Shown one piece after another: positions 1 to 7,800 of a stretch of 56,217 nt of DNA. The position numbers and the translations under genes were made by a program. How positions within the stretch are numbered: position 1 is the first letter of the stretch; every line of letters starts with the position of its first letter. The notes below the pieces were generated by a model. That model was not told the DNA's origin. It did no database searches and worked only from the letters and a program-made list of their open reading frames with translations. The DNA comes from JAZDJP01 sp043803805 (lineage in GTDB: Bacteria > Planctomycetota > JAZDJP01): contig JAZDJP010000038.1 in the NCBI GenBank assembly GCA_043803805.1, positions 1 through 56,217 of the forward strand. Direction: 5' to 3'.

Positions 1-2
1 TA

Positions 3-128
3 CGGGGGACAGTTTATTCTATTCTGATGAAATTCCGATATTCCGGCCCCGCGGAAATCGGCCGCCATCTCAACGTTCATTACACGACGGTGAGCAAGAT
101 GGTGAAGGCGGAGGAATCGAAAAAGTGA
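3..128 (+). CDS. C-terminal end of a RAYT/IS200-type (Y1) transposase, partial
   Basis: The frame is open from the window edge to TGA at 126-128 and encodes a basic tail containing EIGRHLNVHYTTVSKMVK. That helix-turn-helix signature is typical of the C-terminal DNA-binding part of REP-associated tyrosine transposases and related IS200-like proteins. The catalytic Y1 domain would lie to the left of the window. The GGGGACAGTTTATT stretch at 5-18 resembles sequence found near such elements, so the gene could already be broken here. REP-like palindromes follow about 80 bases downstream, which fits this family because RAYTs mobilise REP sequences. Family assignment rests on about 30 residues only. 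Confidence 0.55.
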   Translation, partial: RGTVYSILMKFRYSGPAEIGRHLNVHYTTVSKMVKAEESKK

Positions 129-204
129 TATTTCAAGACCCCATTCTTCCCGGGGCCGAAAGCGAAAGCGCCGGGGAAACGCGGGCGCCGGACAGTGAGA
201 TAAA

Positions 205-257
205 TATGGTGTCCCCGGAATTTCCCGGAATTTCCCGGAATTTCATGTCCCCGGGAT
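205..257. repeat. REP-like repeat, left copy of an inverted pair
   Basis: TATGGTGTCCCCGGAATT at 205-222 is followed by two further CCCGGAATTT units and a closing ATGTCCCCGG. The same 18-mer occurs perfectly inverted at 4540-4557, and the match extends outward with few mismatches. The two copies bracket the restriction-modification genes, the glycosylase and the IS110 remnant. A RAYT-type transposase tail is adjacent, so this is probably a REP/RAYT recognition element. Confidence 0.7.
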
Positions 258-333
258 GCATACCAAGTGATACTTGCAGTCGTAGACGGTATGCGTTCCT
301 TTCCGGTAAAATTCCATGCCCCTACACTACCAT

Positions 334-345
334 CGCCTAAAGGCG
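334..345. repeat. Small hairpin CGCC-TAAA-GGCG, IS200/IS605-end-like
   Basis: CGCC (334-337), loop TAAA, GGCG (342-345), followed by AGGGATTTACGG. A small stem with a TAAA loop followed by a purine-rich tract resembles the imperfect hairpin at IS200/IS605-family ends. No tnpA or tnpB gene is attached, so it would be a relic. It lies about 60 bases upstream of the methyltransferase. The rest of the 129-405 gap holds only the REP-like cluster and no convincing gene. Confidence 0.35.
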
Positions 346-405
346 AGGGATTTACGGATCCCCAAGGGGGGACCTTAAAGTGCGCGGGGAGAGAACTGTG
401 AATAA

Positions 406-1626
406 TTGAATCGGCATAAGAAAATATGTATATTGTCAGGTATGCGAAACAACAACAGGGTCAAAACTTCCAAAGTGATTGCCCGTAGTTACCCGGACAC
501 GAAACAAAACATAGTGTTTCGTTTGGGTGAACTTTTTTGTGGTCCCGGTGGAATTGCCTTAGGGGCCTTACGGTCTTGTGTTCGGACGAGTAATGCCGAA
601 TACCAAATTGAACATGTTTGGGCAAACGATTATGATGAGGATACATGCACCACATATCGTCGCAATATCTGCCCGGACGGGTCTGGTAGTGTCGTCTGTT
701 GCGATGTTCGTGATTTAGAGATTGAACGGTTGAGTCAAATTGACGCCTTCGCATACGGCTTCCCTTGCAACGACTTCAGTATCGTTGGCGAACAACGGGG
801 TTTCCATGGCAGATTTGGTCCTTTGTACTTGTACGGATTAAATGTACTCAACAGATTCAAACCGAAGTTCTTTGTTGCGGAAAATGTTGGCGGAATGGCG
901 AGTGCCAATGAAGGAACTGCTTTTCGCAAGATTCTTTCAGGCCTTCGTGCCGCTGGAGATGGGTACCAATTAACAGTACATCTGTATAAATTTGAGAATT
1001 ATGGGGTGCCACAGACAAGACACAGAATCATAATCGTTGGAATTGATCGGTCCTTAAATCTTTCCTTCCGTGTTCCAGCACCAACAACAATCAAGTTCCC
1101 CATCAGTGCAAGAAGCGCGATCGAAAACCCTCCCATTGGAAGCAATGTCGCCAATAACGAATTAACCATGCAGTCAAAGAGGGTCGTCGAGCGGTTGATG
1201 AAAACAAGGCCCGGCGAAAATGCATGGACGGCCAATTTGCCTGAACATCTAAAGTTGAACGTAAAAAATACACGCCTTAGTCAAATTTACAAGCGTCTCC
1301 ATCCGGATCGTCCCGCGTATACAATCACCGGGAGTGGGGGAGGTGGCACCCACGGATATCACTGGGAAGAACCGCGCGCACTCACTAATCGCGAGCGAGC
1401 GCGGTTGCAGACATTTCCTGACGATTTTATTTTCGAGGGCTCGAAAGAAAGTGTACGGAAACAAATAGGGATGGCCGTGTCACCCCTCATGTCAGGGATT
1501 GTGTTCACGGCGGTGTTGAAAACATTCGCAGGGATTGCCTATGAATCTGTCCCCGCATCGTGGAATGACCGTCCAGAACTATTTAATCTGCCGAGTGGCA
1601 ATTGGGGGTTGGCATGTGCGAAATAA
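406..1626 (+). CDS. DNA (cytosine-5-)-methyltransferase (type II modification enzyme)
   Basis: It transfers a methyl group from SAM to C5 of cytosine in a specific site, protecting the host from the partner nuclease. The m5C motifs are in order: motif I ELFCGPGGIALG (about residues 42-53), the catalytic Cys in GFPCNDFS (motif IV, about 118-125), ENVGG (VI), QTRHRIIIVG (VIII), the target-recognition region, then a RLQTFPDDF block and GMAVSP near the C terminus (IX-X). The Pro-Cys is followed by Asn instead of the usual Gln. Start is TTG at 406 with GGGGAGAGA upstream; ATG at 442 is an alternative that keeps every motif. The gene is visibly AT-richer than the window from 4.9 kb on, so transfer is likely. 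Its end overlaps the next gene. Confidence 0.93.
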   Translation: MNRHKKICILSGMRNNNRVKTSKVIARSYPDTKQNIVFRLGELFCGPGGIALGALRSCVRTSNAEYQIEHVWANDYDEDTCTTYRRNICPDGSGSVVCCDVRDLEIERLSQIDAFAYGFPCNDFSIVGEQRGFHGRFGPLYLYGLNVLNRFKPKFFVAENVGGMASANEGTAFRKILSGLRAAGDGYQLTVHLYKFENYGVPQTRHRIIIVGIDRSLNLSFRVPAPTTIKFPISARSAIENPPIGSNVANNELTMQSKRVVERLMKTRPGENAWTANLPEHLKLNVKNTRLSQIYKRLHPDRPAYTITGSGGGGTHGYHWEEPRALTNRERARLQTFPDDFIFEGSKESVRKQIGMAVSPLMSGIVFTAVLKTFAGIAYESVPASWNDRPELFNLPSGNWGLACAK

Positions 1627-2567
1627 CACGGAATATTAGCGCCAAACTTGGGATAGATAAAGACGAAGCGGAAAAGATAATTGAAAAAGCTGAGGCTGGT
1701 GGTGAAATCACTGACGAATGCCCTGTCGAGATTTGGATTGAAAAAAGACTGTTGGCAAACGTTGTCATGATTGACGAAGTTGGTTATGCGCGCATGTGCG
1801 TTGACGCTCTTAAAATTCTGGGCACCACCGCCGCAACTGATTACGGTGCCTCTCGACAACGCGACCTTGGTCAACTTTGGGCCGATATGACTCGTGGTTA
1901 TCTCGGGGAACTTGCGCTGGCTTTATTTTTAAAACAAAAATGGGGAATCGAGTCCAAACTCGGTCATGAGTCCGGGAAGTTGAAAGAGTATCTTCCAATG
2001 GATATTCATATGGTTCGCGAAAGAGGAAATGAATATAGAGCACCGAAGATTAATATCGGCGTAAAGACTACAAAATGGAACGGGATATGGTTGGATATCC
2101 CAGGCGATCAGTTCAATCATTCGGACGTACATGTATTGGTGAAAGTTGGAACCGGCAGGGATCACCTGTTTGCGTTTTTCAAATCCATTAGCGTTTTCAA
2201 AGATAAAGTTCTTAAACGTGGGCAAGATGTCGGAAGCCTTACGGCAGAGGAATCTGAAAAACTATTCGATAAATTACCGTCTTTCAGACCAATACCCGCT
2301 TACATTTGCGGTTTTGTGCGAAAGGATAGTAGGTACAAAACCTTGGACTACAGTGGGAAGAAGGGAAGGATTAACTACACAATCTTGTCATGGAACGGAC
2401 CTATCAATCCTGGTGACATAGAAACCGTAAAAAAACGAGAAAAAGTTCCCGGAAAAATAAGTTTCGAAGGCATCGGCGACTTCGCTCACGACAAGGGTTA
2501 TCTTTTCAATACCGGAAATCTCCATTGGCATGAAAAAGATTGGGAGGACATCAGGAAACAACTGTAG
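1614..2567 (+). CDS. Probable type II restriction endonuclease partner of the methyltransferase
   Basis: I recognise no specific enzyme. The 317-residue protein contains RGYLGELALALFLKQ (about 85-100) followed by PMDIHMV and INIGVKTTKWNGIWLDIP (about 127-160). A helix with Gly-Glu, an acidic residue on a strand, then a Lys-containing strand ending in an aliphatic-Pro turn is the pattern of many PD-(D/E)XK nucleases, though the acidic residue that should precede the Lys is not clear. ATG at 1614 has GGGGG five bases upstream and overlaps the methyltransferase end by 13 bases, indicating translational coupling. Size, position and AT-rich composition all fit a restriction partner. The function is inferred mainly from context. 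Confidence 0.68.
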   Translation: MCEITRNISAKLGIDKDEAEKIIEKAEAGGEITDECPVEIWIEKRLLANVVMIDEVGYARMCVDALKILGTTAATDYGASRQRDLGQLWADMTRGYLGELALALFLKQKWGIESKLGHESGKLKEYLPMDIHMVRERGNEYRAPKINIGVKTTKWNGIWLDIPGDQFNHSDVHVLVKVGTGRDHLFAFFKSISVFKDKVLKRGQDVGSLTAEESEKLFDKLPSFRPIPAYICGFVRKDSRYKTLDYSGKKGRINYTILSWNGPINPGDIETVKKREKVPGKISFEGIGDFAHDKGYLFNTGNLHWHEKDWEDIRKQL

Positions 2568-2582
2568 CCTGAATCCTTTTGT

Positions 2583-3680
2583 CTAACCACCCAACCAATT
2601 GCATCTTTTTGCAACTCGCGTTAGTTTGTAGGCGGTGAAACGGAATGTGCCCCATTCGATGAAATCGAGCACCTGGGGAACCCTTGCATTTTTCTGATTC
2701 CGTGCGCCAAGATATCGGGCGACCTCTCTGTCCACTGGGAGGTACTTGTGAAAACCTAACAACATCATGAGGTGATTGGTTGCGTAGGTACCAAAGCCAT
2801 ACCACGAATTGATTGCGCGCAGGAGTTGGTCTTCATTCGGGAGTCGATTGTCGAGTAACCACGGGGCATCGTTAGAGCTTGCTCTTTCGGAGAGTTCGAT
2901 AAGAGAACGACTTCTATAACCCACCCGGACCCTTTTTTCCAGGAAAGCGCGACCCTTGGCAAGGATTCGATGAGGGGATGGAAACGTGTAACAATCTGAA
3001 ATTGTGCGATGTCCCAGTTCAAGGCATAACCGCCTGCACATGGCGACCGTGTGTGACCAAGATGCGTTGGTAGTGCAAAGTGTCTTGACGGCATCTTCCC
3101 ACGGCGTTGATGATCTGAAAATACGCCCCCAACCCCGTTTCGCAAATCTAAGTAGGTCATCGCGCATTTTTGATGTGCGACAAATCTTACAGAATGTGTC
3201 GAGTGGAAAATCGGCGGATAACATACGGAGGAGTCGTTGTTTAAGATCCTGTCGTTGTGGGTAACTAAGATGACGATCCGTACTGCACCTCACTCTGAAA
3301 TTGTGGAAAGTGACCGTTATTGTGATGGGTGTGTTGTCGAAGAGCACCAGACTGTAACGGAATCCGTCTGCTTTCTTCTCGACGGGAGCCAGATTGATCC
3401 AACCGTGACTAAACATGATGGGTTTCAATGAAGGAGTAAATCGGCGGAGATGAATCTGCGATTTATGTTTCATGCCGAGATGCGATCTTTTCGTAATCGG
3501 GTATTCCGGGGACATCCATAGAAGCCGCCCGAAGAACCCTGGGCAGACGACGGCATCGTAACAATATTTTGGGACACGGGTGAGGGAAATCGCGCGCAAT
3601 CGCAGACATCCATTCGCACCGGTGAAGCCGTGCAATATAACATACGCGGAACCCCCGACCCAGTCATAATAACGGCGCAA
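2583..3680 (-). CDS. HhH-GPD superfamily DNA glycosylase (OGG1/AlkA-like)
   Basis: It should excise a damaged or mismatched base. The C-terminal half carries TPWEDAVKTLCTTN (first helices of the HhH-GPD fold), then a helix-hairpin-helix GFGTYATNHLMMLLG (about residues 305-319) followed by LPVDREVARYLG with the catalytic Asp. The position that is Lys in bifunctional OGG1/EndoIII enzymes is Tyr here, predicting a monofunctional glycosylase. The N-terminal ~140 residues are a less recognisable domain. Start is TTG at 3680 with a strong GAAGGAG at proper spacing. The gene converges on the restriction gene with 15 bases between stops, and shares its low GC. A role beside an m5C methyltransferase may be repair of T:G mismatches from deaminated m5C; that is inference. 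Confidence 0.82.
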   Translation of the reverse strand: MRRYYDWVGGSAYVILHGFTGANGCLRLRAISLTRVPKYCYDAVVCPGFFGRLLWMSPEYPITKRSHLGMKHKSQIHLRRFTPSLKPIMFSHGWINLAPVEKKADGFRYSLVLFDNTPITITVTFHNFRVRCSTDRHLSYPQRQDLKQRLLRMLSADFPLDTFCKICRTSKMRDDLLRFAKRGWGRIFRSSTPWEDAVKTLCTTNASWSHTVAMCRRLCLELGHRTISDCYTFPSPHRILAKGRAFLEKRVRVGYRSRSLIELSERASSNDAPWLLDNRLPNEDQLLRAINSWYGFGTYATNHLMMLLGFHKYLPVDREVARYLGARNQKNARVPQVLDFIEWGTFRFTAYKLTRVAKRCNWLGG

Positions 3681-3904
3681 GGATCGTCTCCTTCGCCAGT
3701 CCCCAGGAACGGGCCCCGGGGGTTCCGTTAAACGCGCACGAACCTTCCCGACTATCCCCCTTCTTGCGGCGTCCCTCCGATCAAGGAGGGGGACGCTGCA
3801 AGAATCGCACGTAATGGCTCATGATCCGCCTCCTTTCATGACAACTCCGTTCATGGCAATGCGCGTGACGGCGTGAGGATTCACCGTCCGCGCGCCTGGC
3901 CGGG

Positions 3905-4495
3905 TTATGCCGCCGGATGTTGCTCGTGCCATTCGACGAGACGCTCCCAACAGATTCCGGCAAGTTTTCGTGCAACGGCGACGCGCGCAACCTTGGCGCC
4001 GGATCGTTTCCTGATGCGGACGTAGAAGTTCTGCAGCGCCTGATCCCGTCGGACAATTTTGATGGCCGCCTCGACGAGAATCCACCGAAGCCACGGGGAT
4101 CCCTGACGGCTGATGGATCCGTACCGGGCGTTCTGGCCGCTTTGAGAAACCCGCGCCGTCAACCCGGCGTAGGCGCCCACCTGCCGGTCATTCAGAAATC
4201 GACGCGGGTCACCCAATTCGCCAATGACCAGTAGCGCGGTGTAGAGGCCGACGCCGTGCAGGACGGTCAGCGCTTGAGACTGTGGAAAGTTATCGCTCAT
4301 GCGGGCCAGCGCCTTATCCAACGCCATGAGTTCTCCGGCCAGGTATTGAAGCCGTCGGAGCCGTTCGTCGCGAATCAGCGTGTCGGCCTCCGGTAGCGCG
4401 GCGGCCGCGACCCATTTCACCCCCCGCACCCCGAACGGGCTGTGAAATGGAGGATGAAGATTCGCCCTGGCGAGAATCGAGCTGATTTCATTCTT
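3905..4495 (-). pseudogene. Truncated IS110-family transposase (C-terminal, Transposase_20 part)
   Basis: The translated strand gives LTVLHGVGLYTALLVIGEL and RFLNDRQVGAYAGLTARVSQSG, the classic C-terminal half of IS110/IS116/IS902 transposases, ending in EWHEQHPAA. Upstream the homology continues in the same frame (ITRTKNEISSILARANLHPP) until about 4495, where the REP-like GGAATTCC cluster begins. The DEDD catalytic N-terminal domain is missing, so this is a relic and the element cannot move itself. From 3681 to 3904 nothing further is recognised. Confidence 0.8.
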
Positions 4496-4507
4496 TGTCC
4501 GGGTGAT

Positions 4508-4557
4508 ATCGCGCGGAATTCCGGCGGAATTCCGGGGGGAATTCCGGGGACACCATA
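4508..4557. repeat. REP-like repeat, right copy of the inverted pair
   Basis: Three GGAATTCC units in a row are closed by AATTCCGGGGACACCATA (4540-4557), the exact reverse complement of 205-222. The IS110 remnant is cut off at this cluster. Together with the left copy it delimits a unit of about 4.35 kb. Confidence 0.7.
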
Positions 4558-4587
4558 CTTATTTGGAGTCGGAGACATGATACTCAT

Positions 4588-4878
4588 TGTGATGTCGAAT
4601 TCGAGATTTCCAACGCGAACGTCGTCATTCGCCCTTCCCGCGGTTCCCGGTTGCCGGTTCCCGAATCCCGGTTTTCAGTTTCTGACGGTTTTTCTGCGAT
4701 CCACGAACCCCGACTCACGATCCACGCTTCCGCGATTCGCGGCATGATCGCATGATGTCCATGCCCGGGCCGCGCCTCCCCGTCCCGCCGCCTCTTTTCC
4801 CCTCCCCGACTCCTCGACTCCGAGACTCTGAGACTCCAAGACTCTGAGACTCCCAGACTCCCAGACTCGCCGACTCGT
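4588..4878. repeat. Quasi-periodic word repeats downstream of the kinase-activator gene
   Basis: This gap between the IS110 relic and the end of the 4882 gene contains no gene. It holds three kinds of near-tandem words: TTCCCGGTTGCCGGTTCCCG-like (about 4637-4675), GATCCACGAACC/GACTCACGATCCACG (about 4696-4735), and a run of GACTCC/AGACTCTGAGACTCC units (4808-4878). The same words recur at 46985-47030, 50347-50460, 51063-51165 and 51725-51835. There are no constant-length spacers, so it is not a CRISPR array. Confidence 0.7.
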
Positions 4879-4881
4879 TAA

Positions 4882-7800
4882 TCATCCTTCAATCCCGTAT
4901 TTCTTCATGAGTTTGTACAGCGTCGTCCGATCAATCCCCAGACGCTCGGCCGCCACGGCTTTCTGATTGTCCGTTTCCCGGAGCGCCCTCTCGATGAGGG
5001 TTTTCTGGAGCATTTCCATGTGTTCCTTCAGGGTGCCGGCCGCGGCGGGCGATCCGGGGGCGAGGTGGCCGCCCAGGACGATGTCCGCGGCCTGGATCTC
5101 GATACCCGGGGAGAGCACCGCGAGTTTCCGGATTTCGTTGTCGAGTTCCCGCACGTTTCCCGGCCAGTCGTAGGCCATCAGGCGATGAAGGGCCTCCGGC
5201 GACAGGTGTTTCGCCGGGCTTTTTCCCTCGACGGCCGCCGCCGCGAGAAAGTGCTCGGCGAGGAGCGCGATGTCCTCCCGCCGCTCCCGGAGCGGCGGCA
5301 GATCCACCCGGATGACGTTGATGCGGAAGAACAAATCATCCCGGAAGCGGTTCTGGGCGACCAGAGCCTTGAGCGGCCGGTTCGTCGCCGAGAGAATCCG
5401 CACGTCCACCCGGTGGGTGACGGTGGCGCCGACGGGGCGGATCTCGCCCTCCTCGATGGCCCTGAGGAGTTTCGTCTGCATGTCCAGGCTCATGTCGGCG
5501 ATCTCGTCGAGGAAAAGCGTTCCGCCGTGGGCGACCTTGAAGAGCCCCTCCTTGTCGCGGTCGGCCCCCGTGAAGGAGCCCCGCGCGTGGCCGAAGAGCT
5601 CGCTTTCGAGGAGCTGGGGCGGGAAGGCGGAACAGTTGATGGAGACGAATTTGCCGGTCTTGCGGGGGCCGTTGTCGTGGATGCTCCGGGCGACGAGCTC
5701 CTTGCCGGTGCCGCTTTCGCCCTCGATGAGCACCGGGAGGCTCGTCTCGGTCACCCGGTCCAGGAGCAGGAGGACGTCCTTCATCTTCGGCGATTTCCAG
5801 AGGATGAGCGGGTAGGGGAATCGGAGATCCGAGGCCCGGGTCGTGAGGACCTCGCGGACCTCCTTCATTTCCTGCCCGACGCGCTCGACCTTGATTTCCA
5901 GTTTTTTATTGAGCGCCTCGACCTCGCGCTTCGACGCGGCCAGTTCCTCCACGCGCTTCAGGCTGTCCTCGTGGAGCCGGGCGTTGTCGATGGCGATGGC
6001 GGACTGGTCGGCGATGGCCGTCATGAGTTCCAGATTCTCCTCGTTGAATTTGTCCGAGACGAACCGGTGGTCCACGTAGACGGCCCCGATCGGCTCGTTC
6101 TTGAGGATGAGCGGGACGCACAGGATGGAGCGGAGTTTCAGGCTCTGGACGGAGAGGCGCTTTTTGAAGCGTTCGTCCGTCTGGGCGTCCACCGTGAGAA
6201 GCGCCTCGCGGGAGGTCATGACCTCCATCGCGGTGGACTGGCTGATCTTGAACTCGGGATTCTTGATGGTTTCGCGGTCGATGTTCCGGGCGGCTTTGAA
6301 GGTGATCCTGCCGTCCGGCTCCTTGAGCATGAGGAAGCCCCGTTCGGCGCCGACGCAGTCGATCGCCATGTCCATGATCAGGCTCAGCAGTTTGTCCAGG
6401 CGCAGTTCCGAATTGAGGGCGGAACTGATCTTCTGGAAGAGTTTCAGCCGGTCGGGGGTCGTTGCGGACGGCATGAGGTCTCCTTTCATGAGCGTCTGGA
6501 TCGCGGCGCGTTTCGCCGTCAGGCCGTGGCGGTCGCAGAGGTCGAGGGCCTTTCGGAACAGAAGGCGGGCGTTCCGCCCGGATGTGGACGCCGGCAGACG
6601 CGGAAGGGCCCGTGCGTAGGCGGCCAGAACGTCCGCCATCGCCATCGCGGCGGGGAAGGGGCCGGTGCGGGGGGGGATTCCCAATGGCGGGGTGTTGGCG
6701 TCGGTGTCGAGCCACGCATCGTGGAGCGTTTCCACCGCCTCGAGGGCCCGTTCGAAATGGGGCAGGGCGCCCGGGCCGTCGCCCGCGGCGAGCGCCGCCT
6801 CCCCCAGGAGTATCCGGGCGCGGGCGGCGGCCGGCACGTCGTCCTCCGCTTCCGGGATCGCGGCGGCCAGACCTTCCGCCTCCGCGCGGAGCGCCGCCGC
6901 GTCGCCCGCGGCCAGGGCCAGCGCCGTGCCGAGGGCGTGCCACCGCAGACGGTCCGTCCCGGAGGGGGCGCGTTCCAGGTCCGTCCGGGCCTTGTCCCAT
7001 ACGGCGCGCGCGGCGTCGGAGCGGCCCAGGGCGATCTCCGCCTCGGCGAGCCCCGCGCCGGCGGCCGCCCGTTCGCGCGGGCGCCCGTTGCGATCGGCGA
7101 GGATTTCCAGTTCCGTGAATGCCCGGTGGGCCTCTTCGAATTCGCCCCGGAGGAGCGCGAATTCCCCGGCGCCCTGGAGCGCCGCCGCGAGGGCGGGGGC
7201 GCCGCGTTCGGCCCGGGCGGCCTCGAGGGCGGCCCGGTATTTCGGTTCGGCTTCCTTGAGGTTGCCCGTCGCCGCCAGGGCCTCCGACCACGCCAGGAGC
7301 AGCGGCGCGAGGGCGCCGGCCGGGCGGTCACGCTCGATCGCGGCCCCCGTGCGCGCGGCGGCGGCGGCGGCCTTGAAATCGTTCAGGCGCAGATGGGCGC
7401 GGGCCAGTGCCAGGTGTGTTTCGGCGAGAGCCTTGTTGTCCCCCGGGGGGATGATGGTGAGCGCCCGGGTGTAGAGTTCCACCGCGTCGGCATCCGCCGA
7501 GAGGGTCTCGGCGCACGCGGCGGCCCGGAGGAGATACCCCCGCGCGCGTTTCGTGTCGCCCGCCTCGAGGAAGAGGCGCGCCAGCATCTCCACGACCTCG
7601 TCGGGCGCGTCGCGGTGCTGGCGTTCGAGGAATTTGCCGGCGCTCCCGTGGAGTTTCATGCGTTCCCGTTCGGGAATCTGGCGGAGGAAGAAGCCGCGGA
7701 GTTTGGGGCTCTGGAGGGACCAGCGCGGCGGCTCGGCCGGCTCCTTCACGAGAAACCGCAGATGGGCCAGTTCGTCCAGGATGTAAAACAATTCCTCCCG

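Noticed and set aside
125..340. 71-codon frame starting GTG before the methyltransferase
   Set aside because: It runs through the REP-like repeats, has no ribosome-binding site and no recognisable motif.
4808..4878. Possible CRISPR array (repeated GACTCC/AGACTC units)
   Set aside because: Units are 7-9 bases with no unique spacers, and the same words occur scattered elsewhere, including in coding sequence.
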